A DNA stretch of 64,000 bases from Oscillospiraceae bacterium (GTDB lineage Bacteria > Bacillota > Clostridia > Oscillospirales > Oscillospiraceae), in NCBI GenBank assembly GCA_902802045.1, contig CADCKQ010000002.1, forward strand, positions 248,001 to 312,000, read 5' to 3'. Positions 19,007-27,028 of the stretch are shown here, one piece after another. The notes beneath the pieces were generated by a model, which was not told the origin of the DNA, made no database searches, and worked only from the letters and a program-made list of their open reading frames with translations. Positions within the stretch are counted from its first letter, which is position 1, and each line of letters opens with the position of its first letter. Made by a program: the position numbers and the translations under genes.

Positions 19007-19090
19007 AATATGATCTCTCTTTCAAAAACGTTCATGCCGGACACTTTGTTCCGTGCAGCGGACCGTGTAATAACGCCTGCTCGCGCAAGC
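19007..19090 (-). ncRNA. Possible L19 autoregulatory leader
   Basis: The 5' UTR from the predicted transcript start (about 19090) to the rplS ATG is about 84 nt. It contains short self-complementary blocks: TCCG-CTGCA-CGGA, then GTGTCCGGCATGAACG. A structured L19 leader is known in Firmicutes (Rfam L19_leader), and its position fits. The match is by position and general appearance only; I could not align it to the family model. Confidence 0.4.
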
Positions 19091-19096
19091 CTTGGT

Positions 19097-19125
19097 ATAT
19101 TACCACAAGGCAGAGTACTTTGCAA
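19097..19125 (-). promoter_or_regulatory. rplS promoter
   Basis: TTGCAA (19125-19120) and TAATAT (19102-19097) with a 17-bp spacer, about 90 bp before the rplS start. It begins just past the end of the radical-SAM-associated gene. Confidence 0.75.
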
Positions 19126-19158
19126 GTTTTTTCGATAAAAAAATACAAATAATTATGA

Positions 19159-19818
19159 TTATCTGAATATATTCAGATCCCTGTCGTACAATTCCGTTCT
19201 CGTGACTGTGTAATATTCAGGAACCAGCTCCGGGTCATACTTTTCAAAAGCAGAGATCACCCCGACAGGGTTCACCGTGGGATCCGAGGCGGAGAGATAA
19301 GTGTTGAGCAGACAGGAGTCTTCCGAAATCTCGAACGACTTGAAAAGAGCGTTCCCTTTAATATCCGTATCCGATAAAGCTCCCGATTTGGTCCTTTTGG
19401 AGATCACTATCTCTTCCCTGTCAAACAATGCCCTGATCCTGTTTTCGCATTCATCGGGAGCCTTCTTGTATTTCAGACGGAACTGCACACCGATCCATTT
19501 GACCAGCGATGATTTTAAAGTCTGATCGTATACGGCTGTTATCTTAATGCCTTCCGGGAGCTTGGATGAGAGCATCTCTTTGATCTCATCGTCCGGAATA
19601 TCATTTTTTAACGTGATGTCTAAGATCTCGCAAAGGCTCTCCTGACCGACGGAAAGCGGGAAAGGCGAAGACATGACAGGCCTCGGGTTGAAGCCTTCCG
19701 AGTACTTGAGAGCCAGCCCGGCCCTTGAAAAAGCACGGGAGAAGGTATGCATGAGGTCAAGGTGCGATATAAAAGCTATATTACCTGTCTTTTGAAAGCG
19801 CAGCCTTTTCTTTTCCAT
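19159..19818 (-). CDS. Radical-SAM-associated DUF2344 (TIGR03936) protein
   Basis: A 219-residue protein of the DUF2344/TIGR03936 family, found next to or fused with the B12-binding radical SAM protein encoded upstream. Family features: RLRFQKTGNIAFISHLDL near the start and YSEGFNPRPVMSS near 40. I set the start at ATG 19818, where the family begins; an upstream in-frame ATG would extend it into the neighbour. The last 38 bp of the radical SAM gene overlap it. Function is unknown; a role with the radical SAM partner in RNA or cofactor modification is plausible. Confidence 0.85.
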   Translation of the reverse strand: MEKKRLRFQKTGNIAFISHLDLMHTFSRAFSRAGLALKYSEGFNPRPVMSSPFPLSVGQESLCEILDITLKNDIPDDEIKEMLSSKLPEGIKITAVYDQTLKSSLVKWIGVQFRLKYKKAPDECENRIRALFDREEIVISKRTKSGALSDTDIKGNALFKSFEISEDSCLLNTYLSASDPTVNPVGVISAFEKYDPELVPEYYTVTRTELYDRDLNIFR

Positions 19819-21646
19819 AGCAGTAACCCCCTTCCGTAAGAGTAAAGGCACCGCAGCCGAGGCATCTTTCGCCGCAATCTCCCGTGAGCTCATTTCTGTG
19901 GGCTTTTTTGTTTTCAGTTATAAGAAATCCCTTGAGCACGCCGACATCGATAATGTCCCAGGGCAAGACCTCTTCATATGCTCTGTCCCTGAAAAGATAG
20001 AAATCGAGACTGAGCCCGTTCTCATCGAGAGCTTCCAGCCAGCGGTTCAGATCGAAGTATTCAAACCAGGCCTCAAGTCTCCCGCCTTTTTTGAATACCG
20101 ATTCTATAACATTTCCGATCCTGAAATCGCCTCTCGACAGGATCCCTTCAACGACAGATGTCTCCGCGTCATGCCAGTTGTATGTTACGCTTTTGGCTTT
20201 GATTGAGTCTCTGAGGATATTAACTTTTCTTAAATACTCCTCCATACCGACCTGTTTTTCCCATTGGAAGGGCGTATGAGGCTTGGGGATGAAACAGGAG
20301 GTTGAGACGGTGATTTTCAGACCTCTTTTCCTGTTCCTTGTATATGTCCTCCAGGTATACTGGACTTTATCGGACATCTCTGCTATTCCTCTGATATCCT
20401 CGTCATTCTCGGTGGGAAGACCGAGCATGTAATAGAGCTTTATGGTATTCCAGCCGCCTTCAAAAGCAATGCGGCAGGAATTCATGACCTCCTCTTCGGT
20501 CACATTCTTATTGATCGCGTCCCTCAGTCTCTGGCTACCGCCCTCCACAGCAAAGGTAAGTCCGCTTTTTCTGACCTTCTGGACTTTTTCCATCAGATCT
20601 ATCGAGAAATTGTCCACTCTGAGCGAAGGAAGCGAGAGGCCTACCGATCTCTCTTCACAGAATTTCAAAAGCCCGTCACAGAGTTTTTCAAGCTCGCAAT
20701 AATCGCTCGTTGAAAGCGAGAGAAGCGTGATCTCATTGTGACCTGTACTGTTGACTGCCTCAACACCCTGGCGTCTGAGCGTTTCAGAGTCCTTCATTCT
20801 TATCGGCCTGTAGGTAAAGCCTGCCTGACAGAACCTGCATCCTCTGAAACAGCCTCTGAAAAGCTCAAGAGATATCCTGTCGTGGATAACTTCTGTATTC
20901 GGAACAATCGGATCCGTCGGGAACGGGACGCTGTCGAGATCTTCTATGACTCTTTTCCTGACAGGAAAAGGCGCGCCTTCCTTTGGGAGAAAACGCTTTA
21001 TGGTCATATCTTCATTGTATTCGATATCATAGAGCGCCGGAACATACACGCCGCGTATCTGAGACGCTTTCTTTAAAAACTCATACTTGCCCAGGCCGTT
21101 ATCCTTGGCTTCTTTATAGAGGGCGAGAAATTCATTGTCCAGCTCCTCGCCTTCCCCGACAAAGAAAACGTCTATAAAGTCCGCCATTGGTGCGGGATTC
21201 AAAGATATCGTTCCGCCTGCGACCACAAGATTCTTAAGGCCGTTGCGCTCTTCCCTTCTGTAAGGGATCCCGGACATATCGAGCATGTCGAGGACTGTGG
21301 TATAGGCCATTTCGTAGCCGACGGAGAACGCAATGACATCGAAATCTCCCAGCGAATCGCCGCTTTCAAGCCCGTAGAGAGGGAGCTGTCTCTCTTTCAT
21401 TTCCCTGTACATGTCTCCCCAGGGCGCGAAAACTCTCTCGCACCAGACATAAGGAAGCGAGTTCATCGTCTTGTACAGTATGCTCATTCCGAGATTGGAC
21501 ATGCCTATCTCATAGGTATCAGGAAAACAGAACGCGACACGGACATCGATGTCTTTTTTGTCCTTGATTATCTGGTTGTATTCCCCTCCGACATACCTCG
21601 CCGGCTTCTGTACTTTATTCAGAACAGCTCTCAGATCGTCTGTCAT
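19781..21646 (-). CDS. B12-binding-type radical SAM protein (TIGR03960 family)
   Basis: A 621-residue radical SAM enzyme. The N-terminal third resembles a cobalamin-binding-like domain (SNLGMSILYKTMN, then FSVGYEM). The radical SAM core has the cluster motif CFRGCRFC near 265-272. The C-terminus ends with a Cys-rich tail (CGERCLGCGAF). It belongs to the widely conserved TIGR03960 family, usually with the DUF2344 partner as here. The substrate is unknown. The ATG overlaps the sortase stop by 4 bp, which couples it to a surface-protein operon, an unusual link that may only reflect shared transcription. Confidence 0.88.
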   Translation of the reverse strand: MTDDLRAVLNKVQKPARYVGGEYNQIIKDKKDIDVRVAFCFPDTYEIGMSNLGMSILYKTMNSLPYVWCERVFAPWGDMYREMKERQLPLYGLESGDSLGDFDVIAFSVGYEMAYTTVLDMLDMSGIPYRREERNGLKNLVVAGGTISLNPAPMADFIDVFFVGEGEELDNEFLALYKEAKDNGLGKYEFLKKASQIRGVYVPALYDIEYNEDMTIKRFLPKEGAPFPVRKRVIEDLDSVPFPTDPIVPNTEVIHDRISLELFRGCFRGCRFCQAGFTYRPIRMKDSETLRRQGVEAVNSTGHNEITLLSLSTSDYCELEKLCDGLLKFCEERSVGLSLPSLRVDNFSIDLMEKVQKVRKSGLTFAVEGGSQRLRDAINKNVTEEEVMNSCRIAFEGGWNTIKLYYMLGLPTENDEDIRGIAEMSDKVQYTWRTYTRNRKRGLKITVSTSCFIPKPHTPFQWEKQVGMEEYLRKVNILRDSIKAKSVTYNWHDAETSVVEGILSRGDFRIGNVIESVFKKGGRLEAWFEYFDLNRWLEALDENGLSLDFYLFRDRAYEEVLPWDIIDVGVLKGFLITENKKAHRNELTGDCGERCLGCGAFTLTEGGYCYGKEKAALSKDR

Positions 21647-22479
21647 TCCTTGACCTCTCTCAAAACGCCGAGAAGTATGAATCTCGCCGTCTCATACTGA
21701 TACGCGCAGGTCGAGAGGACCAGAAGCTTCTCGTCCTCCGAAGGCGCAACGGATTTGCTTTCAAAATATGATGATGAATATGCAGTATTTATAAGATCCT
21801 GTCTCGCGTCTTCGCTCCCGTCGAGATAGAAAAACCTTCCTTCATAAGATGCCGTAAAGCCCGAGACCAGATCGACCCTGTAGACCTTATCCTCTGTGAA
21901 AAGGAACATCCAGGGATGCTGATCGTAGAATTCCTGTGTTGAAAAGTCAGAAAGTTTTCCGAACATGCTTCCGTCAGACATGTTGTGCCCGTGTATAAAT
22001 GTATAGGGATCTGAAAAATCGCTGCTGTTCCTTGCGTCCGCGAAAAGACTTCCGGATGCGTTTTCCGTTCCGTCAGGCAGATGTGAGATATAGAAATCAT
22101 TGTCATCATCCTGCATGACAGGATAATTGATGTTCGTGCCTTCACAATAGAGCCAAGCAATGATATCGGGATTATCGGATCTGAGCTGTTTCATGTCCAC
22201 AGTTACAGGAGGCTTCGGGTCGGGTACGGGAGTCTCCTGAGGAAGCTCTGACGGCACAGGATCTGTATCCCCTGGTGAAGTGCTTGCAGCGGGGTTTACC
22301 GCGATCTCTTCCAGCTTTTTATACTCACCTGAGCTTCGGGATCTTTCAAGAAGAATATCCGTTATCTTACCGACTGAGGCAAATGTAACAAATATTGAAA
22401 GCGCAAAGAGGAGCACCCAGAAGGGCCCTCCTCCGCGAGAACTTTCCTTTTTTGTTTTACCGCTGTCAGTCTTTTTCAT
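21643..22479 (-). CDS. srtB: Class B sortase
   Basis: Membrane transpeptidase that cleaves a C-terminal sorting signal and joins the substrate to the wall. An N-terminal membrane segment (about 21-42) is followed by a Pro-rich linker and the sortase B fold. Catalytic His is in FIHGHNM, Cys in LSTCAYQ, and Arg in TARFILLG. 278 residues. Its start overlaps the end of the upstream surface-protein gene, which carries a sorting signal, so enzyme and substrate are probably made together. Confidence 0.93.
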   Translation of the reverse strand: MKKTDSGKTKKESSRGGGPFWVLLFALSIFVTFASVGKITDILLERSRSSGEYKKLEEIAVNPAASTSPGDTDPVPSELPQETPVPDPKPPVTVDMKQLRSDNPDIIAWLYCEGTNINYPVMQDDDNDFYISHLPDGTENASGSLFADARNSSDFSDPYTFIHGHNMSDGSMFGKLSDFSTQEFYDQHPWMFLFTEDKVYRVDLVSGFTASYEGRFFYLDGSEDARQDLINTAYSSSYFESKSVAPSEDEKLLVLSTCAYQYETARFILLGVLREVKE

Positions 22480-23614
22480 GTTTGCGTTTGCGTTTTTCTG
22501 ACCTCATGGAAAGACTTGTCCAGATACCGATAAGACCTATGGCAAGAGTTCCACACCACAGCCAGATATGGTCTTCGTAACCCGTGACCGGAACAGTAGA
22601 CCAGTGGGCATAGAGATCCGTATCGTATGTGAATTCATGCGTAAAGTATATTCTGCTGCCGCCTGTGGGCGCAGTATACCATCCCGCAAAATACCAGCCG
22701 GGTCTTGCGACTCCAGGAACTCTGCTTGAGCTTATCTTGTGCCCCTGAGTCTTAACATATGACGGATAATTGGGGTTTGTCCAGTATGCTCCGTCCCCGT
22801 TTTTATGGAAGTCAACTGTATATTCGATTCCGGAGCTGTCTTTTATATATACTGTATATGTTGCGCTCGAAGCTTTATAATTTGCTGTTTCTGCAACGCT
22901 CACGGTTATATCTGCATGTCCGGTGCCTTTCGGAACAACTTCAAAAGTTCTGTTGTATCCGGAACCGGCAATTGCAGATATGCTCTTGATATCTTCATCG
23001 CCGGAGACTGCCTTTAAAACGCCTTCCGTATTGTTGGTCGAAGCAGTAAACTTCATTTTATTCGGATAGTATACGGAGATACTTCCGCTGGCGGGATTGA
23101 AGCTGATAGTAGAATCCGCTTTATTAACATGGATGGTTGTTGTCCCTAACGCAGTTTTATAATTTGATGTATCATCTGGCGTAAATACTACAGAGAACTG
23201 ACTTGAATCGGAATCTGAAACTGTCGGTTTTCCGTTGGGATCGGAAAACGCGAATGTGCCTGATATCTCCGAACCGTTCACAATGGCTTTTCCGGTAACT
23301 GCGGACTTGCCGAGCGTCTGGCCGTATGTTATAGGTGCAGCATGAATATCCGACAGAGTCGGCATTACAGGAGCAGGAGTAGGTGTCGGAGAAGACGTAG
23401 GAGAAGGCGTAGGAGATGGAGACTCCGTGGGTGTCGGTGTGGGACTATCCGTGGGATCAGAATCCGGAGCATCTTCGACTACTTCAGATTCTGCATAAGC
23501 ATAATTGAAGAGACTTGCTCCCGGAAAATAAACACCAATTATCGGGTAAACCAGAACAGCAAGCATCAGTACTGCCAAAACTGATATTGAAATCTTTGCA
23601 AGAATCTTTTTCAT
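22466..23614 (-). CDS. Secreted surface protein with VPVTG sorting signal
   Basis: A 382-residue predicted wall-anchored protein. It has a signal peptide (about 1-43, ending YAYA), an acidic then Pro/Thr/Ser-rich linker (about 44-88, repeating TPTP and SPTP), one or two Ig-like beta modules (YGQTLGKSAVTG, then FTPDDTSNYKTA), and a Listeria-Bacteroides/InlB-B-like repeat (VDFHKNGD to AHW, about 268-338). The C-terminus reads VPVTG, then about 20 hydrophobic residues and a basic tail (KRKRKHEKD). This looks like a sorting signal with Val in place of Leu. It lies directly upstream of srtB. The ligand is unknown. Confidence 0.88.
   Translation of the reverse strand: MKKILAKISISVLAVLMLAVLVYPIIGVYFPGASLFNYAYAESEVVEDAPDSDPTDSPTPTPTESPSPTPSPTSSPTPTPAPVMPTLSDIHAAPITYGQTLGKSAVTGKAIVNGSEISGTFAFSDPNGKPTVSDSDSSQFSVVFTPDDTSNYKTALGTTTIHVNKADSTISFNPASGSISVYYPNKMKFTASTNNTEGVLKAVSGDEDIKSISAIAGSGYNRTFEVVPKGTGHADITVSVAETANYKASSATYTVYIKDSSGIEYTVDFHKNGDGAYWTNPNYPSYVKTQGHKISSSRVPGVARPGWYFAGWYTAPTGGSRIYFTHEFTYDTDLYAHWSTVPVTGYEDHIWLWCGTLAIGLIGIWTSLSMRSEKRKRKHEKD
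23371..23462 (-). repeat. Degenerate repeat encoding a Pro-Thr-Ser linker
   Basis: Imperfect 6-12 bp tandem units built on GGAGTAGG/GGTGTCGG (plus-strand view) encode the TPTP/SPTP linker of the surface protein. Such linkers vary in length by slippage and span the cell wall. Confidence 0.7.
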
Positions 23615-23658
23615 AATCCTGTCCTTTCAAAAAGACACAATCATCTTTTCTGAATAAT

Positions 23659-23687
23659 ATTATAGCCTACAAACGGGACATTTTCAA
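23659..23687 (-). promoter_or_regulatory. Promoter of the surface protein-sortase operon
   Basis: TTGAAA (23687-23682), 17-bp spacer, TATAAT (23664-23659), about 45 bp before the ATG; AAAGGACAGG provides the ribosome site. Confidence 0.8.
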
Positions 23688-23709
23688 GGAATACAAAGCT
23701 CCTTAATGA

Positions 23710-24573
23710 TCAGTTATATGGCCTGTGATAGAATCTGCCGTCGAGCCTGTCGGTCCTTATGGCATTTATAAACGCATCCGGGTCGAGTTCCTTTATAGAA
23801 CTGACTGTTGTTGTCTGCTGCGCCCGTGTTATTACCGAGTACACTACAGCCTTGTCATTCCCGTCATGGTATCCTTTTCCGTTAAGTATGGTAGCGCTGT
23901 GATGACCGATCTCAGCGATCTTTGAACAAACCTCCTGGGGATGATCCGTCACGACAATAAGAGTCATCTGCTGATATTCTCTGTAAAGGATACGGATAAC
24001 CTGAGTGGATGTGAACTGATATATAATGGAATACAGCGCCTTATCCCATCCGAAAAGAAGGCCTGCCGTACAAAGGACAACAGCGTTGAATCCCAGAATA
24101 ATGTTCCAGGCGTCAATACCCTTCTTCTCGCTGATATATATGCTGATAAAATCAGTCCCTCCGGTATTGGCATCTCCCCACAGGCAGAGGCTTGTGGCAA
24201 AACCGCTTATGATCCCTCCGAATATACTGATCAGAAGTGTGTCATAGGTGATAACTATATCAGGAAGGATATCGACAAGTATACTCGTCATTACAATTAC
24301 CAGCACAGAGTTGACAGTATACTTCTTTCCTATAAAACGAAAACCGATATATACAGGAAAAGCATTGAGGATGATATTAACAAGAGTATAAGGAAGGTGA
24401 ATTCCGAAAAATTCGTCAAATACATGCTGAAGGAGTATGGTTATTCCCGTAACTCCCGCAGGATAAAGCCCGCCTGTATTTACGAATGTATTGATATTCA
24501 GGGCCAGCAAAACCGAACCCGTGATCATCAGCGCAATTTTTTTCAGTCTTCTCATAACCGTGTTTGTTTCCAA
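23710..24573 (-). CDS. YitT-family membrane protein (DUF161 + DUF2179)
   Basis: Integral membrane protein of the YitT family, common in Firmicutes and of uncertain function. About five to six membrane segments in residues 10-195 are followed by a C-terminal cytoplasmic DUF2179 domain (about 200-287, with QQTTTVSSIKELDPDAFI). I start at the TTG at 24573 because AAGGAG lies 6 nt before it; an ATG six codons later is the alternative. 287 residues. Transcribed alone, divergent from the TIR gene. Confidence 0.88.
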   Translation of the reverse strand: METNTVMRRLKKIALMITGSVLLALNINTFVNTGGLYPAGVTGITILLQHVFDEFFGIHLPYTLVNIILNAFPVYIGFRFIGKKYTVNSVLVIVMTSILVDILPDIVITYDTLLISIFGGIISGFATSLCLWGDANTGGTDFISIYISEKKGIDAWNIILGFNAVVLCTAGLLFGWDKALYSIIYQFTSTQVIRILYREYQQMTLIVVTDHPQEVCSKIAEIGHHSATILNGKGYHDGNDKAVVYSVITRAQQTTTVSSIKELDPDAFINAIRTDRLDGRFYHRPYN

Positions 24574-24610
24574 AGCGCTCTCCTTCCGGTTTGATCCAAA
24601 GTCTTTGCGA

Positions 24611-24639
24611 ATTATACAGTTTTAACAGGAAAAATACAA
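24611..24639 (-). promoter_or_regulatory. Promoter of the YitT-family gene
   Basis: TTGTAT (24639-24634), 17-bp spacer, TATAAT (24616-24611), 38 bp before the TTG start. Confidence 0.75.
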
Positions 24640-24681
24640 CTTGAATCTTATTTATCAGTCCAAAATAATAATCTCAAAAAC

Positions 24682-24711
24682 TTGACAGATCATACAATTG
24701 ATGAATAATGA
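24682..24711 (+). promoter_or_regulatory. Likely promoter of the TIR-Sel1 gene
   Basis: A consensus TTGACA (24682-24687) is followed after 18 bp by TAATGA (24706-24711), a weak -10. It lies about 48 bp before the TIR-Sel1 ATG, in an AT-rich intergenic region shared with the divergent YitT promoter. Confidence 0.5.
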
Positions 24712-24758
24712 TATTTTAGAAATAAATCATAACTGCCAAATTCGGAGATGTAATACTC

Positions 24759-26153
24759 ATGGATGATTATATATACGATGCTTTTATCAGCTACAGCCAC
24801 CGGGATATGGAATGGGCAAAATGGCTTCAGAGAAAACTTGAAGCATTTCCGATACCTGCAGATATGGCGGATAACGGGAAAAAGCATCTGAAGGTGTTCA
24901 GAGACCAGACCGATCTCACCGGAACAGAAGTTAATCTAGCACTGAATAAGGAGCTCGCATCCTCAAGGAATCTGATCCTTATCTGTTCCCCTAAGAGCGC
25001 GTCTTCCGCCTGGGTAAACAACGAGGCGCTTTATTTTATCCGAGGCGGCAGAAAAGGCAGAATTATTCCCTTTATTGTTGAAGGTGAGCCCGAAAGTGAC
25101 GATCCGGAAATTGAGTGTTATCCTCCCGCGCTTCGCGATGATCCCGGGTACCATTTCCTCGGTGCCAGCATACAGGAGCTTGGTAAGAACAAAGCTTTCC
25201 TGAAAGCAATGGCTGCCTTGCTTGATGTAAGATTCAACAGGCTTGCAGACAGGGAAAAACAGCGCCGGCGCAGAAACATCTCTCTGATTGCTGCCGTCTC
25301 TGCCGTTATTATTGCATTCAGCTCTGCTCTTATCTACAGAAACCATGTCATTTCTAAACAGAACGAAGTATTCTCATATGACATCTACGGTGCTGCCATT
25401 TTATCCATAACTCAAAAAGATATACCCGAGCCTGAAGATGTGGAATTCCTCAGGATCTCTGCAGAAGCCGGAAATACGGACGCGATAGTATATCTTGCAG
25501 ACTGCTACCTGAAAGGACTCGGAACCGGAAAAGATGAAGAAGCAGCTTTTATGTGGTATCTGAGAGGAGCGGAAGCCGGAAATACAGTATGTATGACGGG
25601 AACTGCAAACTGTTATCTCAACGGATGGGGTACTGAAGCAGATCTTGAAAAGTCTTTTTACTGGGACATGAAGGCGGCAGAAGCCGGAAGTCCTGAAGCG
25701 ATCAGCAATGTCGCCATCTGTTATGAAGGAGGTCTCGGTACTGAAAAAAATGAAGCGGAAGCTCTCCGTTGGTATGAAAGATCTGCACAGAGCGGATATG
25801 AACTCGGAATGTACAATCTCGCAAGATGTTATATGTCCGGTATCGGAACGGATCCTGACCCGGAACAAGCCCTGGTCTGGATAAAAAAACTGGCCGAATC
25901 CGGCAATTCATACGGTATGTACAATTTAGGTCTAATGTACCAGAACGGTCTGGGAACAGAAACAGACCTTGAGCAGGCATATCTTTGGTATTTGAAAGCA
26001 GCACTGGCCGGAGACGGTGACGCCATGCGCGAGGTCGGTAGGTGCGTGGAGGAGAACAGCGGCACCGAAAATGCTGCTTTGATATGGTACCGTCTGGCTT
26101 TGGAAAACGGCAGCGAAGAAGCTGCCGAAGATATCAAAAGACTCGAAAGCTGA
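24759..26153 (+). CDS. TIR domain - membrane segment - Sel1 repeat protein
   Basis: A 464-residue protein of three parts. Residues 4-150 form a TIR-like domain: YDAFISYSHRD at the start, then RDQTDLTGTE and SPKSASSAWVNNEAL. Glu89 occupies the place of the catalytic Glu of NAD-cleaving TIR domains. An Arg-rich stop (RRRRN) and one membrane segment (about 174-193) follow. The C-terminal part (about 226-464) has six 36-residue Sel1-like repeats plus a partial seventh, each with the AEAGN...A..CY..GLGT pattern. The positive-inside rule puts TIR in the cytoplasm and Sel1 outside. No obvious operon partner: the next gene, thiN, is on the opposite strand. Whether it is a signalling, defence or scaffold protein is not known; the domain calls are firm. 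Confidence 0.85.
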   Translation: MDDYIYDAFISYSHRDMEWAKWLQRKLEAFPIPADMADNGKKHLKVFRDQTDLTGTEVNLALNKELASSRNLILICSPKSASSAWVNNEALYFIRGGRKGRIIPFIVEGEPESDDPEIECYPPALRDDPGYHFLGASIQELGKNKAFLKAMAALLDVRFNRLADREKQRRRRNISLIAAVSAVIIAFSSALIYRNHVISKQNEVFSYDIYGAAILSITQKDIPEPEDVEFLRISAEAGNTDAIVYLADCYLKGLGTGKDEEAAFMWYLRGAEAGNTVCMTGTANCYLNGWGTEADLEKSFYWDMKAAEAGSPEAISNVAICYEGGLGTEKNEAEALRWYERSAQSGYELGMYNLARCYMSGIGTDPDPEQALVWIKKLAESGNSYGMYNLGLMYQNGLGTETDLEQAYLWYLKAALAGDGDAMREVGRCVEENSGTENAALIWYRLALENGSEEAAEDIKRLES

Positions 26154-26288
26154 TCATCTCATCTTCTCGGACAAGTGCACCAAAGATATTATTAACTGGT
26201 TTCCGCTCTCGCTGTAACCAAGCTGAGGCTCCTCCACACCAATATAAGCAGATGAATCGCTGTTTATCTTCTCATATTGTCCTAAAAC

Positions 26289-26915
26289 TCAATAGTCTTT
26301 AATAAGAAGAAGCGTTCCCGAGGAAATCGATATTTTTGCGGTTTCACCGGGTGTAACCTCATTGCTGGTAGCGTACTGATCCTCAGGAGTTATTACTCCG
26401 TTTTTCAGAGGAAATTTGCTCCCGGAAATATTGACCCCTTTTGCCGGCCCGCCTATAGAAAGAAGTGAGAAAAACGGCCATTTGTCCTCTACCTCAGCTC
26501 TGTCATTGATCATTTCCATCACGGAATAATCGTCTGCAAGTATTGCCTTGCAGCCTTTTTCTTTCAGATACAAAAGAAGCGAGATGTTGACGAAGCTGTG
26601 ATCGAATCTGGCTCCTGAAGCTCCGACAAGCAGAAAATCTTTAAAGCCTCTTTTAAGAGCCTCTTTAACGGCAAAAGAAGTATCCGTGTCATCCTTTACG
26701 CGCGGAAGAACGATCATTTCCGTATCTCTTGAAGGGCGGTCATACGAATCAAAATCTCCGATAATGAGGTCTGCCTTTCTGTCGAACTTCTCTTCGTGCT
26801 TTAGTCCGCTGTCACAATAAATAAAAAAGTCATCAGCCTTGAAATGACTTTTGATCCTATCGTAATTATCTATAGGAGCGCCTCCGACAATTACACATCT
26901 GGCAAAAGCTTCCAT
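26289..26915 (-). CDS. thiN: Thiamine pyrophosphokinase
   Basis: Transfers pyrophosphate from ATP to thiamine, giving the cofactor TPP. Family features: CVIVGGAPIDNYD at the start, CDSGLKH, the metal-binding LIIGDFDSYDRP, KDDTDTSFAVKEAL and GARFDHSFVNISLL. The C-terminal thiamine-binding beta domain includes GVNISGSKFPLKNG. 208 residues is normal. In many Firmicutes it follows rsgA and rpe; here it stands alone, between the TIR-Sel1 gene (convergent) and a divergent HAD gene. Confidence 0.93.
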   Translation of the reverse strand: MEAFARCVIVGGAPIDNYDRIKSHFKADDFFIYCDSGLKHEEKFDRKADLIIGDFDSYDRPSRDTEMIVLPRVKDDTDTSFAVKEALKRGFKDFLLVGASGARFDHSFVNISLLLYLKEKGCKAILADDYSVMEMINDRAEVEDKWPFFSLLSIGGPAKGVNISGSKFPLKNGVITPEDQYATSNEVTPGETAKISISSGTLLLIKDY

Positions 26916-26926
26916 CTTGAAAGTAC

Positions 26927-26955
26927 TTGTTTCTCCTTGATCATTTATTTATAAT
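26927..26955 (+). promoter_or_regulatory. Promoter of the HAD hydrolase gene
   Basis: TTGTTT (26927-26932), 17-bp spacer, TATAAT (26950-26955). On the other strand TGATATAAT (near 26958-26966) could be an extended -10 for thiN, with no good -35. Confidence 0.6.
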
Positions 26956-27028
26956 CGATTATATCACATTCACAAAAATAAAAAAGGTCTGCGCTTATTC
27001 AAGGGCAGGATTTAAACGGAGATCATTG

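Noticed and set aside
23371..23462. Tandem GGAGTAGG-like repeats as a CRISPR array
   Set aside because: Units are short, without spacers, and encode the Pro-Thr-Ser linker of a surface protein.
24690..24887. Short minus-strand frame overlapping the TIR gene start
   Set aside because: Antisense to the TIR domain, with no start signal or family match; not a separate gene.
26154..26288. Small gene between the TIR-Sel1 and thiN genes
   Set aside because: No frame with a ribosome site and no RNA-like structure; I see nothing in it.
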